Positions 10,440 through 21,829 of a stretch of 47,546 bases of DNA are shown in pieces; position 1 is the first letter of the stretch; every line of letters starts with the position of its first letter. The stretch is from Chara braunii. Its lineage: Eukaryota; Streptophyta; Charophyceae; Charales; Characeae. Under the pieces are notes generated by a model. It did not search any database, had not been told where the DNA came from, and saw only the letters and a program-made list of their open reading frames with translations. Both the position numbers and the translations under genes were made by a program. The DNA lies in contig BFEA01000231.1 of the NCBI GenBank assembly GCA_003427395.1, positions 607,194-654,739 of the forward strand. Reading direction: 5' to 3'.

Positions 10440-10806
10440 CTGTAAGGGCCAACCTTCTCTCTTACCTGACAAGATGTGAAGTCTCTTCCAGATTTGCCTT
10501 TGCAAACTTCAGGGAATGCTCAGCAACAAGCCTCTCCCATATACTGAGACAGTCGAGCTGTGCAATCACCACGTGCCCTAGGGAGGCCGCACAGGCTGGG
10601 GTCAGGCCATTTGCCAGTCGCTCTGCCTCTCCCTATCCCCTCGCCTACCGTAGGAAGAGGGTCTACTTCTGCTGTTCTCCGGGGTGGAAAGGGCTATCTC
10701 CAGGTGGTGGGCACCAAGCTCGCACGGGCATGAGCCCGTGGGAGTGGAGCCCACAACCTACTGAATTCCACTTGTGCCCCGTGCCAACTGAGCCAGGCCG
10801 CTACCG
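10440..10806 (-). repeat. tRNA-derived SINE (family 1), inverted copy
   Basis: On the minus strand the head reads GGCCTGGCTCAGTTGGCACG and continues to a B-box-like gtgggctccactcc. It is followed by a body that includes ttggtgcccaccacctgg, as in the copies at 23727-24140 and 45404-45864. It lies inverted to the plus copy at 10073. Confidence 0.55.
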
Positions 10807-11384
10807 TCTCTTCATCCGCTGCATAATGCAGGCACATAGAATAGAAATAATGTCTGCCCTTAGAACAGGAAATGGCCGTCGAATAGGAAATAGGAATCGT
10901 ATCACTGCTCTCCAGAGTCGATGGAGCTATGGTTGGCTGCCCTGACTAGACGTGTTTCAGTATGGAGTCAATGATGCTTTGGAGATCGTGGAACGATCCT
11001 CTGAGATTGAGGAATATGCTTCGGAGATTGTGGAACAGGCGCCTTGCTCAACTGGTTGCGGTCACTGGACCGCCAGTTTCGTCCTATTTGACTAGAAGGT
11101 GGGATGAGATGTGGAGGCACACCAATGGGCCCAGCTTAGTCGCTCCACGTTGAAATGCATAGGAACTGTTGAAAAGCGGACATGAGTTCGAACTCCAGAC
11201 AGGTCAGTCCACATAGACGATATCTCAAGACTGTCGCCCAGAAAAGACACAAGAGTTTCTCGACGTGGTTGTGTCCTCCTCTGTGAATGACGCATGCTAT
11301 GCTATTCTTCTCGTCTATGCGCCATAGTGAGGGGATAACCCCTAACATCATTGTATCGTGAATGAAGGTGCGAGTTTGCCCTAA

Positions 11385-11450
11385 CTTCACAAAAAAAAAA
11401 AAAAAAGAGTTTGCCCTGAAAGAAAAAAAAAAAAAAAAAAAAAAAAACAC
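11385..11450. repeat. A-tracts with duplicated gagtttgccct
   Basis: Two A-runs (11391-11406, 11421-11447) separated by a second copy of gagtttgccct, which also occurs at 11371-11381. Confidence 0.7.
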
Positions 11451-11716
11451 GTTATTGTAGTTGTGTAGCTTGTGTTATTTGACTTATCTTGAGCACACTC
11501 AGATATACACCCAGTGCCGTGCACACACACAGCTGCAAGAACAATGGAAGGGGTACACTAAGGACAACCAAAAACTGTCTAATTATAAAATTGCCTTAAT
11601 GTGTTGGATTGTGACTTTCTTATCTCAAATGCTCTCGTTGTCTGCAATACGACAAAGACTGCTTTGATTCTAAATCTATGCATCTGTGTGGAATTGGGGC
11701 TGTTGGGGGGGAAATC

Positions 11717-11731
11717 ACACACACACACACA

Positions 11732-11775
<44 letters not shown>
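11717..11775. repeat. (CA)n microsatellite ending in an N
   Basis: CA tract with one TA interruption. It ends at the single N (11776) that joins the misplaced contig end. Confidence 0.9.
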
Positions 11776-11776
11776 N

Positions 11777-12029
11777 GGGAGACTTGCCAGGGCAGGCTCT
11801 TGAACAAGCTTTGGGTTTCTGGCCTTCTTTCCTGATACCCATCGCCAAGGTAATGTATTGATCACCCCACTAACACCGTTAAGTCTTTTCCTGGCACCGA
11901 GGAACTGTAGACCAATTCGTGGGATAACCAATGTCTGTAATGTGCGTCCACGTGACATCAGGTATATGCCCATTTTTCAGGAAAGACGTACTGTTTATTT
12001 TGTCCGTTGGGAAAGGTTTGAATGGAGCC

Positions 12030-12060
<31 letters not shown>
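11777..12060 (+). other. Misplaced contig end duplicating the locus at 36175-36328
   Basis: Bases 11777-11930 are identical to 36175-36328. The left boundary is a single N inside a CA microsatellite (11776) and the right boundary is the mate-pair adapter. The remainder (11931-12060) runs into (TC)n(CA)n, just as the sequence does after the N gap at 36638. This is best read as a fragment of the 36-kb locus wrongly placed here. Confidence 0.85.
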
Positions 12061-12098
12061 CTGTCTCTTATACACATCTAGATGTGTATAAGAGACAG
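12061..12098. other. Uncut Nextera mate-pair junction adapter (assembly contamination)
   Basis: The 38 bases are exactly the 19-base mosaic-end sequence CTGTCTCTTATACACATCT followed directly by its reverse complement. This is the circularisation junction of Nextera mate-pair libraries. It is not biological. Open frames that cross it give peptides typical of adapter read-through (CIRDR, LLYTSRCV, YTHLDVYKRQ). The sequences on its two sides are therefore not shown to be adjacent in the genome. Confidence 0.97.
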
Positions 12099-12780
12099 GT
12101 CCAGATCAGTTCTGGGAACGGCCAGACGGGTCCGAGAATATGGACCACTCGCGTTGGTCCTGGTTCGTCGCCGGTTTCGTCCGCATATGGATAGGCGAAT
12201 TGAGAACAGAAAGAACCTCAACGGGCGCCCCATGATGGTGCTACCGGTAGCCCATTTGCCTCGAGCACTGGACACCCTACATGCGCTGGGACTACCGGTT
12301 CAGTGCGGTCGGCTGAACTCGCTTCGGCTACCGGCAGAGCAAACGGCTCAACGACCGGTCTGTTTCGAGCACGAAGCGCATCCTCACCACCAGCCCTTTA
12401 GTGCATGCACGTACCCGCAAGAGAGCATCTAGATTCATCAAAACAGGCTCTGATGTGAGTGTTATGCCGTGCCGGTTGACGCTCACGATACTATCCTGAG
12501 GGACCGTGCGGTGTCAATGACCAGCGAACGAGGAGCCAGTGTGAGCTGTGAAGAGCACCTTCTATAGGACTATAGGTAGCAAATATATATCTATATCTAT
12601 ATAAATTGTAAACGACAGTTATTATAATACTGCAAAGGACAGTTATTATTCAACAAGGATAGGACCGAGGGATCAAGAGGGAAATCCGAGCTTTAGGCAC
12701 TGGAAGCATCGGTGCTTTGCTCATGCTTGGATAGCATGAACCCGAAGAGTCCAGGTTCGTGCTAAGTAGGCTCGGCCTAT
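12099..12780. other. Unassigned DNA downstream of the adapter
   Basis: The first 330 bp have an open plus frame (12082-12432) with accggt repeated several times, but no known domain. A short (TA/TC) stretch lies at 12585-12604, and a near-duplicated acagttattat occurs at 12615 and 12640. Because the left border is an adapter, the position of this block in the genome is unverified. Confidence 0.5.
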
Positions 12781-12883
12781 CGTCTTCCCCCGAACATAAC
12801 GCACCCTCATTTTGCCTGTACCGGAACGGAAAGATGGCTTCTATACATTCATTATCAGGGTGCCTTATGTTCGGGGGAAGACG
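12781..12883. mobile_element. Hairpin MITE, family B
   Basis: Arms CGTCTTCCCCCGAACATAAC and its inverse enclose gcaccctcatttt, the central ctgtaccgg..cggaaagatgg block and ttatcagggtg. About 103 bp, non-coding. Confidence 0.85.
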
Positions 12884-13164
12884 GGTAGCTTAGCACAAGC
12901 ATAGCTCCAGTGGCCCCTGGCGCTCTGGCGCTGGTTGGTGAGCTGACGGGGGGAAAACGGTTTGGAGGGTCCCAGGCCATGTCGGCAATGGGCCCGAATG
13001 ATGACATAGATAATGCCATTGTAACTGTTAATAAACAGATCATGCGCTCAAATCCAGCGGATCGCGAAACCGATCCGTCCATAGGGGGGGAAAGGAAGAC
13101 ACCCAACTAAACAAAAACACGAAGGAAAGGAAAAAGAAAGACAAAAGAAGACGCCCGTCTCTGA

Positions 13165-13283
13165 GGGCGTATTCACACCAGCACTTTTAGAATGAATCTG
13201 ACTGTATTTGCGGCCAGAAGTGGATGCATCTGGTATGCCCTGATGTCCAGAGCTGAGTCGAAAAAGTTCGCTGATGTATGCCC
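13165..13283. mobile_element. MITE, family C (3-bp target duplication TGA)
   Basis: It begins GGGCGTATTCACACCAGCAC and ends GATGTATGCCC. The flanks are TGA on both sides (13162-13164 and 13284-13286). The interior has tttgcggccagaagtggatgcatctgg, shared in degenerate form with 34094, 35844 and 46267. Confidence 0.8.
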
Positions 13284-14955
13284 TGAGGCAGGAAAGAATA
13301 TGGGCCCGCCCTTTTTTCTGTTGAGAATCGCGGCGATCGCGGGACTGGCGGGGGGAAGGGCAAGCGGAACCGGAAGCGGAAACGCAAGCCGCTAGCGGGC
13401 AGGCGCGATCGGCGGGCACGTGTTGGAACGGCCACGTTCTCTGGCCTTTGCACCCGCGCTACAGCGCACTGCCACCTAGGATTGCTTTTCCCCGCGCCCT
13501 CAGCGGAATTTGGCGCAGTTTGTCTCCTGCCGCGTCAGCACAGCAGCACAGCACCGCCTTCGATTTGATATCCCGGTCCCATTGGCACTTCCGACGCTGA
13601 AGCGTCTATTGCCGTCCGTTGGATTAGCAATCTTTTTGTTTTCTATAGGTTTCTGTCCGCTCGATTTCCATGGAGCAGATCCCCAACCTCTCGATCGGGC
13701 GATCTGTAGCCATCAGGCGGCGAGAGAGCAGGGGAGGACGTCGACCTCTCGATAGGGCAGGGCAGTGGATCGAGTCCCCATGTAGGCGCAGGTGACTTGA
13801 AAGCAGGTCGCCCGAAAAGCGTGGAGGTTACCGTGCCTTCAATTCAATTCAACAAACTATAATCATCACTGTCAAAAAAAAATGTTCCGCCACTCGATTT
13901 TGCGGCTACGCCCCGCTCTTTTTATTTGGCTTTCCATTTCCACTTCCCTCCCGCGCACGTGTGCTGCCGGTCGGCGCCCCCGCGGCCACCTTCCTCACGA
14001 CGGTGTCCTCCCCACCCCCCCGCCTGCCTGCCCTCATGTGAGGAAGACCAAATTATGGCGGGTGTATCTTTCCACCTTCTAGCGGAAGATACGCTCACCA
14101 AATTTGCACGTTTCTCGAGTACTACGAATGGCAGCGCGCGCAGTCTTCCTACCTCTTGCCCTCTCTTTTGTGCGGTTGGAACCGACCGATCGAGTGGAAG
14201 GTCGAAGCCCTTAAGAAGCTTGATTCACTGCAACGTAACAAACAACTTCCCATCGTTTCATCATTTGATTCTACGGCCGAATAATCGTGTCGGGTTCGGG
14301 CAGCAGGAGGGCTCTCACCAGATCTCCACGGTGTGCTTGGCTGGCAGTAGTCATTGGGCTAGCGGCCACCTGAAGGCGCGGTGAGTGCTCTTCCTGAAGG
14401 CGCGGTGAGTGGGTATTCCGGGGCGGGCGGGTATAGTCGGTTGGATGGTGAGGAACGAAGAGGTGCTGTAGGTGAATGATAATTAGGTGGGTGAATGAGG
14501 CAGTCAGCCAGCTAGCAATGGCTCGTTTGCTGCCGCTGAACTTGTCCCTGTGTTATCGCTAACGTGACACAAGTTCACGTTGCGTGACTCGGCGTCCTCG
14601 AGCTCTTCAGTTCTTCTTTCTTCAGTCAGATGGGACAACAATGAAGGTCAGTCGACGGAGATGGTGAAGGAAGGAAAGAATGTGCAACAGATTTCAAATT
14701 GATTTCTCTGGGGAGGATTCTGGTACAGGACTTCTGGCGTCAATGAGCTGACCTGTCTCTCCACTGAAGCACACGAGAGGAGAACGTCGTGTCATCGTCG
14801 CCATCGTTGCGCAGAGAGCAACCACGGCGATTCATTGTCCAGGAAAGATGCAGAAGTGAAGTATCGTATGATCAATCGCAAGCAAAATGCTTCGTCTGTA
14901 GTGAAGCGCGCCTATTTAATGGCAGACTAGACATGCAGTGAAAGCAGGACGGACG

Positions 14956-14960
<5 letters not shown>
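13284..14960. other. Unassigned DNA upstream of the VHL-like gene
   Basis: Mixed-composition sequence with a small tandem repeat (cctgaaggcgcggtgagtg at 14372 and 14394). No frame has a recognisable domain (for example 13926-14384 is Pro/Ser-rich). It may contain the promoter of the VHL-like gene, but no convincing core element was found. Confidence 0.5.

Positions 14961-14961
<1 letters not shown>

Positions 14962-15028
<67 letters not shown>
14962..15028 (+). repeat. (AG)n microsatellite upstream of the VHL-like gene
   Basis: About 33 AG units lie some 380 bp before the proposed ATG of the VHL-like gene. GA tracts are common in plant 5' flanks and can bind GAGA-binding factors; a regulatory role here is only a possibility. 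Immediately before the gene, 15233-15290 holds a tandem pair of a segment containing gatacggagagattgatgg. Confidence 0.85.
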
Positions 15029-15031
<3 letters not shown>

Positions 15032-15405
15032 TCGTGGGACTTCAAAATTTAATGGCGCCGGATTGCGTGTGCCTTATTTAATATGCGGGTGCGAGTCGAG
15101 ATCGACGGGACGCTCATCTCGAAGTGGCAGGAAGGGTAGGATCTGAGCGTGTCGCCGGTTATAATCATAGATTGGGCAAAAGCCTGGGTGAGGAACCGAA
15201 GACAGAGGGCAATTCTGAAGAACATAGGCTGATACGGAGAGATTGATGGATAACAACAGGATGATACGGAGAGATTGATGGATAGCAACAGGCCTATGTA
15301 ATTGGGGAGGGGGAGATTAGGAAGGCGGTCGTGTCGGAGTGGGAAATCACCTGTTCTTCGCTCGGTTTGTGTCGAGGGTAACGGTGACGGGTGTGTTTGT
15401 TAATC

Positions 15406-15657
15406 ATGAGAGTTGTAAGGTGGCTTAGGGGCTGGTGTACTGCTGTTGCGGGCTGCCTTGGTCGCAATCTGACGGGCAATAGTGCAGAAGTGTCCGGGGT
15501 TGGACAGGAGTCGAGCCCGATGTCGGGAACTGGTGTGGATTCGTCGGAGACGCCCCGTTTCAGGTCTGGCCCTAGCCATACCTCCACGGTGGTGGTGGTA
15601 GTTAACTCCACCGACAATGTGATCGTAACGCTGTGGATCGACTACGATGGGAAGGAG
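15406..15657 (+). CDS. VHL-like: VHL-like gene, exon 1 (N-terminus and first strands of the VHL beta domain)
   Basis: The first ATG after an in-frame TAA at 15379 is at 15406. The exon encodes 84 residues. Roughly residues 1-63 are Ser/Gly/Thr-rich and look disordered. Residues from about 64 form the first beta strands: five Val, then NSTDNVIVTLWIDYDGKE. This matches the opening of the human VHL beta domain, where Trp88, Asp92 and Gly93 of the WLNFDG segment correspond to W, D and G of WIDYDG. The exon ends after GAG, followed by the donor gtatgg at 15658, so intron 1 is phase 0. The next domain segment (VPYDKL) lies about 14.9 kb downstream, and the joined alignment needs no gap. The start is less certain than the 3' end: another in-frame ATG at 15520 would shorten the tail, and an upstream non-coding exon cannot be excluded. 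VHL in animals is the substrate receptor of a cullin-2 ubiquitin ligase; a similar role here is inferred. Confidence 0.7.
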
Positions 15658-16318
15658 GTATGGTATACTTTTCTCCTTTCTCTACTTCTGTGCATCGTAG
15701 GGCACTCTTTTTCTTTTCTTTTTCATCGGTGTCTTCTATATATTTGTGCACGTGCGTCGCTCTCTTGAACCCTGGGTCCCACTCTGGTATTGTCTGTGTC
15801 TGCCTGTTATGTTGTCTTTACAGTTCTTGTCTCTAGATGTATATCTCTTATGTTCTTACCGTAGTTTTTCCGTCTAGATGGTGTATACTCTTTTCTGTGT
15901 ATTCCTTTGTAAGTCTTCTCATCGCTCTGTTTCTCGTCGTCTTTCTCTCTCTCTCTCGCTGTGCATTTATTTGCCTCTTTGTGCGTGTCTATGTCAGCAT
16001 GCTCTGTCTCGATCTGTCTGTCTGTGTGCGGATCCTATGTGCATTCCTTATGTGGATTTTCTAATTACGTTGTCTTTCTGCCTGCACGTCTCCCGACCTA
16101 TGTCGTTCTGCCTGCAAATGTCGCTCTGCCCAATCCTGTCTATGTACTCATCGTGTCTGTGTGCTTGCAGCTGCCCCTTTGCTTGCTTTCCTGCTGCTAT
16201 TGACGTTTCTTGTCGGTAGTTTCTTTGTGGGCATCGTCCTCTTTTTCCATTACCTTTATCCCTCTCGTCCCGTATCTTACTATCATCGCATCTGCCGTTG
16301 GCATCCGTCTCTGCGTCT

Positions 16319-16357
<39 letters not shown>

Positions 16358-17414
16358 GCTCAGTATTTGCTTATCTGCATCAGTCTCTCTATGCTTGTCG
16401 TTTCGCATCTATGCCTTGTATGTTTTTTCTCCTGTTCTCCGTCTCTTGCTACGTGCGTGCTTGCCTCCGTCGGTATGTGGACACGTGTTTCTGTTGTTGT
16501 TCATACCTGCCTCCCCGCGTTTATCTTTTTCCTTCCCGTCTTCTTGTGCATGTTGCGAGCTCGGCTGACTCTCTATTTGTTCCTCCTTCACTGACCCGGT
16601 GTTATCCATTGGTCTTTCCCGCCTTATGTTCCGCCTCCCGTACCCCTCTTACGTCTGATTCTCCGGTATATATCCCTCGTCCTCCCGTGAATGGCACCCT
16701 CTCCGTGCCTGTCTCCCTGTCGTCTTCCATGTCTCCCGTGAATGGCACCTTCGACGTTGCTGGGCCTGACTGTTCCTCTCTCACTGTCGTCTTCCATGTC
16801 TCCGATGTGCTTATTCTCCTCCGTGGTAATTATTCGCTGTTTCTTCGGCTCAGTTTTCCTCCTCCTGCCTCTCTCTCTCTCTCTCTCTCCGAAACCCCTT
16901 GAGGCCCCCGCACCTACTCCCCCCCTTGGACGCAGAATTGCCCTCCCTTTTCTCTCTTCGACTCCTGCACTCGTTTGCATTGTAATTTTTTATTACAGTT
17001 ACGCTTTTCCCCGCTCTTCACGCCCTTACCCCTGTTTAATTTCTCGTTCTCTTTTCGACCTCCTCTTGACGAGTAGGTCACTGCAGTCTAGCCTGCCACT
17101 TCTTACTGCTTGTATTTTGGGGAGCAGCTGCAGGCGTTATCTGTTTGCCTGCGCAAACGCGCATCCTGTCGATTGTCAGATGGGGAGCATGTCTTTCTTG
17201 TGCGATCATCCTGCGCTACCCTCATCCATGACCTTGTCGCATAGGCAGTTGTGTAGTTAAATCCTGAAAGGGGACTGCGGAGTTCGGTAGGTGCTTTCAG
17301 AGTGACCCCTTGGATAACCATGGGAGAGGAAATAATACCGCCCCCCCACCCAAACCAAAAATTAAAAATAAGTAATCATCTATCATGTTTTTTTTTTTTT
17401 TTTTTTAAATTCTT

Positions 17415-17516
17415 GGACCATTTCTCGATTTATGCGTGTCATCCTTGCGCAGGGGCCATTTGCTAATTTACCCTTCTCTGTATCGTTCCAATTTTTAACG
17501 GATGTCCCAAAGGACC
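17415..17516 (-). pseudogene. U6: U6 snRNA pseudogene 1
   Basis: On the minus strand it reads GGTCCTTTGGGACATCCG, then AAATTGGAACGATACAGAGA, ATTAGC, ATGGCCCCTGCGCAAGGATG and ACACGCATAAATCGAGAAAT, the whole U6 from the 5' stem to the 3' end. The region between ACAGAGA and the AGC triad is altered (agggtaa replaces ag) and there are two extra bases after AGC. On the minus strand it is followed by a 20-base A-run and no Pol III T-terminator, and no TATA box precedes it at the expected place. This is a retroposed copy. Confidence 0.85.
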
Positions 17517-18261
17517 ATCTATCAGTTTTAGGGGGGAGCGAATGATGATACCTTCTTAGGCAGCAGATTAGTGATGATCTGTATTCCGGAAATAGATTAT
17601 TGACGGCTCTTGTTTAGAAATGGATTTCAGTGGATTTCTGCGTAAAAATCACCGTGTCTGAAACGATCACCCCAGTTAATCCGCAAGGAAGCTGTCTTTT
17701 TATCTTCAGGGATGATGTTTTTTGTTCTTTGATTCCTTTTCACTTCTTAACAAGAAAGAGGCATGGTTCATTATCATTTATAACATGCGAGGCGGTGGTC
17801 CTCCCGTAGCGGTCGTCAGAGATGGGTATCTCGCACACATTTCTTTGTTGTAAAATTTCGGTCTAGTCCACAACAATGAAAAGCTGTCCATTGGCGATAT
17901 CAATATTGTGCAATTTCTCGCTCATTCTTCGTTTTGCCTGTACGTGTCAGTTTATACGAGCGGACCTCAAAGACGCTTTTTCCAGTCTCAGGCGTACATG
18001 AGGAAGTTACGGTGGCTTTTGCTTTCGCTTTCGTTTACAACCGTAATATAGCTGTATCTGGGAGGAATTCGAGTCTAGATAGGGTCGAGTCTAGATAGGG
18101 CGCTCTACTGGCCTCTATTCTTGAAATTCGCGAGCGTTCCCCCCCCCCACCCCCCCTCTCCCCGCCCCCGTCTCCATTTTCTTCGATAGCGGGCGTGGAT
18201 TGTGGTGTACTGCGTTTTCGTGACTATCAGTTGTAGGAGCAGTTGATGGTCCATCGTTAGG

Positions 18262-18435
18262 AGGTAGGAATCAACGTGTGAAGACGTGATTTTGTTTCGC
18301 TGTTCTCTCTGATTATACGGCACGTCATTCTTACAGCAGCTGAAGATTGATAGACGTGCGAATTAACGTCTAAAGACGTGATTTTGTTTCGCTTCTCTCT
18401 CTGATTGTACTGCACGCCATTCTTACAGCGGCTGA
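18262..18435. repeat. Tandem duplication of about 85 bp
   Basis: Two copies containing agacgtgattttgtttcgct and cttacagc.gctgaag, at 18262-18345 and 18354-18435. Confidence 0.8.
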
Positions 18436-18489
18436 AGATATCTGCACGACATTGAATTCAAGTCATCTATCTATCTATTAACGAATTCC

Positions 18490-18840
18490 TGAAGTTATTG
18501 ACGTTGATGCACGCATCCATTAACGGCCACAGATCAGACAAGTCAATTCGTAGTCTTTATGCCTTAATGGATGTATATATTCTCACGGATGTAATCAATC
18601 TCATTATTCTCATGGATGTATATTGGATTATAAGTTGTGAATATTGGGTTATAAGTTGTGAATGGACAGAATTTGATGCCTCCTATGTTGATGCAACCAT
18701 CGATTAACGGCGACAGATCGGACACATCAGCTCGTAGTCTTTGTTATTCTCATGGATGTAATCAATCTCATGGATGTGTATTGGAGTACAGATTTACGAG
18801 TTATAAATTGATTGATTGACGGAATTTGATGCTTGGCTCC
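18490..18840. repeat. Diverged tandem repeat of about 190 bp
   Basis: Two units share gttgatgca..catc.attaacggc.acagatc, ctcgtagtctttgt, tcatggatgtaatcaatctc and ggaatttgatgc. Further short repeats follow, including a 30-base unit (cagatcaggatgctggagat...) twice at 18902-18972. Confidence 0.7.
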
Positions 18841-19334
18841 ATCAAAGCCCGCAGGCCTCACGGATCATTCCTTTAGTCTTCCCTTACTGTACGACTAATT
18901 ACCAGATCAGGATGCTGGAGATGATAATAAACCTCACTAATTTCCAGATCAGGATGCTGGAGATGATAATAAACCCAGATTTGGGGTATCTTTCAGTCTA
19001 AGTACAGCAGTAACGACCGAACGTTATTTCGGGTGAAGAAGGTAGTCCTTTTCAATTACCGTTACTAATCTCTTTCTTAGCTTTGTTCATCCATTTGTTT
19101 GGAGAAGACCAAGAATTTCAGTGATGGATCATAATCGGATCCTCAGTGATCCTTGAGCGATAGATCATAATCGGATCCTTTCTGTGTCTCTCGCACTGCC
19201 TGGATTAGACCAGGAACATAGCTGGTTGGGCGGAAAGCCTGCTATGCGGTTATCCCGGGATGCACATCTGGACCAACTGGTTGGGTCATTCATGTGATGG
19301 TCTGCCCCTCGTCTGATACTTTTCCATACTTACA

Positions 19335-19435
19335 ACCGTCTTCCCCCGAACATAACGCACCCTGAAAAGGACGCATACAAGGTATGTTTCCGGCCCGATA
19401 CAGGCAAAATGGGGGTGCGTTGTGTTCGGGGCGGT
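19335..19435. mobile_element. Hairpin MITE, family B
   Basis: CCGTCTTCCCCCGAACATAA at the left and gtgcgttgtgttcggggcgg at the right. The internal order is reversed relative to 12781. It sits in a region of repeated gg.cggaaatcctgctgg units. Confidence 0.8.
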
Positions 19436-19522
19436 AGTTGGACGGAAATCCTGGGGTCTGAATTTCAACAACAGTTCATAGTTGTACCAATTGAGCTAGG
19501 CCTGTCGGTGTAAAACTATAGC

Positions 19523-19631
19523 TACCTTCTTCCCCCGAATACAACATACGGTCATTATAGCTGTATTTGGAGTATCTTTCAGTCTATATAAATCTATAAT
19601 GACCGTACGTTGTATTCGGGGGAAGAAGGTA
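19523..19631. mobile_element. Hairpin MITE, family A
   Basis: Near-perfect inverted repeat: TACCTTCTTCCCCCGAATAC, then cggtcattatag, and the inverse at the right. About 109 bp with TA at both termini. Downstream, 19632-19765 holds three copies of a segment with ggtcgga.cgaaatcttgctgg. Confidence 0.88.
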
Positions 19632-19815
19632 GGAACCCTACTGGTTGGACCGAAATCCTGCTGGCTGTGCTGTTGTTCGGTGTATAACTATAGCTAAGAA
19701 CCTTACTGGTCGGACGGAAATCTTGCTGGGACGGAAATCTTGCTGGCTGTGCTGTTGTTCGGGATGTAGATGTCAACCAACTACGTAGTATGGCGACTGC
19801 TCATGCTTAGTGAGC

Positions 19816-20048
19816 ATCACCACCACCGTCGATGAAGCAATGCTACCACCACCGTCGATGAAGCAATGCTACCACCACCGTCGATGAAGCAATGCTACCA
19901 CCACCGTCGATGANNNNNNNNNNNNNNNNNNNNNNNNNNNNNNNNNNNNNNNNGATGAAGCAATGCTACCACCACCGTCGATGAAGCAATGCTACCACCA
20001 CCGTCGATGAAGCAATGCTACCACCACCGTCGATGAAGCAATGCTACC
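19816..20048. repeat. 26-bp minisatellite with a 40-N gap
   Basis: The unit accaccaccgtcgatgaagc+aatgct is repeated head to tail at least seven times on both sides of an N run at 19914-19953. The period is not a multiple of three, so it is not a protein repeat. Confidence 0.92.
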
Positions 20049-20204
20049 GTAGTTATTATCGCGCCAATTACAGATGCAGTGTCCGTACGACGTTCTATTC
20101 GGGGCAAGACGGTAGTATTGTCTGCCTGTCCGTCGTTGGCAGTGTGTTTTTGGCTCGAAGCGCGATTCGCGTTGATGTTTTCTCCGTTCCTTTTTTCTAG
20201 TAAC

Positions 20205-20525
20205 GAGTCCTTGCTGACGTCATTAGACCTCGTTTGGTTTAGTTCTTATTTTAGTAATAAGTCCTAGCTGACGTCATTAGATCGCGTTTGGTTTAGTTCT
20301 TATTCCCCTTCTTCCCCCGAATACAACGTACGGTGATTATAGCTGTATTTGGGGTATCTTTCAGTCTAAATGCAGCTATAATCGCCGTACGTTGTATTCG
20401 GGGGAAGAAGGTAGTAATACGTCATTAGATCGCGTTTGGTTTTTAGTTCTTATTCTACTAATGATCGCGTTTGGTTTTTAGTTCTTATTCTACTAATAAG
20501 TCCTTGCTGACGTTATCGGTTTAGT
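20205..20525. repeat. Short interspersed tandem units interrupted by a MITE
   Basis: Units containing taataagtcc.(t)agctgacgt, cattagatcgcgtttggttt and agttcttatt recur about five times. A family-A MITE (20305-20412) is inserted in one of them. Confidence 0.75.
20305..20412. mobile_element. Hairpin MITE, family A
   Basis: CTTCTTCCCCCGAATACAAC and its inverse with the central ttggggtatctttcagtct block. The left terminal TAC is mutated. Confidence 0.85.
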
Positions 20526-21555
20526 AATAATGATGTGACGTTAAATCACACGCGATTCGCATCATTAGATCCTATTGACGCGGTATCATTATATCTTATT
20601 CTCGTGTCATCATTACATCCTATTCATGTGAATGAGGATCGCGTGTGATTCTCACACAGCGTGGTGATGTAAAGACATGTGGCGCGCTTGCGAATTCAAA
20701 TGTGAGTGATGCATGCTGAAAGTTCCCCCTCAACGTGTCAAGATATAGCTGAGCTGGTGATGTTTTTCGGTAGACCGCCTACTGCCACAGATGTTAGCAA
20801 TATAGTGTATAAACTATATGCGGGAAATCCTCATCTATTTTCTTATTGAATTGAATTCAGTAAATCCTCATGTATTATCTTATTGAATTAAATTCAGTAA
20901 GTACGCATAGTGCTGCAACAGATGTCAGCAATATAAACTACATGCGGGAAAATCAACACTGATCATTTACGGTTATAATGGTTAGCATAGGGCTTGGGGT
21001 TCTCCTTTGTCCTCTCCCGCAGTGCCGGGAGCAGACGTGTTTCCGTTGAGAGCAGGTCTTCGATGGAGTTGGGCAATCTTCCAACCGCACTAACGGCAGT
21101 TGATGATTTGATTGATGCCGCGCATACTTGGCACGATGTTACGGCTTCTTTACAAATCCAAGCTCAATCATTGACTGACAAGTGGATCTGTTGGCAAGGC
21201 AGGCGGTGGTTTTTTTTTTTTTTTTTGTCAATTTTTTAAGCTGTGAACGATCAGTGTTCATTGTTTGGTAACCATTCATTTCGGTTCCCATGGGTAAGTT
21301 TGTTGTTGATATCAACGCGGAAGCTGATCCTCTTTTTGATCGGTCCTCGTGGATTAATTTGTTGTCGTCAACGCGTAAGGTGGTTGTCCTCTGTTTCTGC
21401 CTTCCCGTTTCTTTCTTTCTTTCTTTCCCGTTTCGATGCAGTGTTTGGATTTAAAGTTTTTATGGCAGCGTTTTTCTTTCTTTCCCGTTTGAACGCAATT
21501 TTCTCTTTTTGCACGCGGGATGGTCGTTTCCTGGGTGCTATTGTCACGGGCGATA

Positions 21556-21596
<41 letters not shown>

Positions 21597-21730
21597 CCCT
21601 GCTTGTCTGACCGTTATTGGCCTTGGGTTTCTGACTTCTCTTCGTGGCCTCTTGTCGAGTGTCGAGCCGTTATTTTTTTATATCCTCTGTTCCACGGATT
21701 GCTGCATCGCCGCCGGCGCAGGTCAATCAC

Positions 21731-21829
21731 TACCGTCTTCCCCCGAACACAACGCATCCCGATCACGACTGCATACAAGCTATCTTTCCGGTCAAAATGA
21801 GGGTGCGCTGTGCTTGGGGGAAGACGGCA
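21731..21829. mobile_element. Hairpin MITE, family B
   Basis: TACCGTCTTCCCCCGAACAC at the left and gctgtgcttgggggaagacgg at the right, with cgcatacaagctatctttccgg and tcaaaatgagggtgcg inside. Confidence 0.8.

Noticed and set aside
12082-12432. 116-residue plus frame starting MCIRDRS
   Set aside because: Its first residues are translated mate-pair adapter and the remainder has no domain.
13926-14384. 152-residue plus frame
   Set aside because: It is Pro/Ser-rich with no domain or splice support, and the opposite and shifted frames are similarly open.
16210-16902. 230-residue plus-strand frame in intron 1
   Set aside because: It is Ser/Leu/Phe-rich from a TC-rich strand, includes a TC microsatellite, and has no domain. 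It lies inside the VHL-like intron.
19816-20048. CRISPR array
   Set aside because: The repeat is continuous, with a 26-bp period and no unique spacers, and the genome is eukaryotic. It is a minisatellite.
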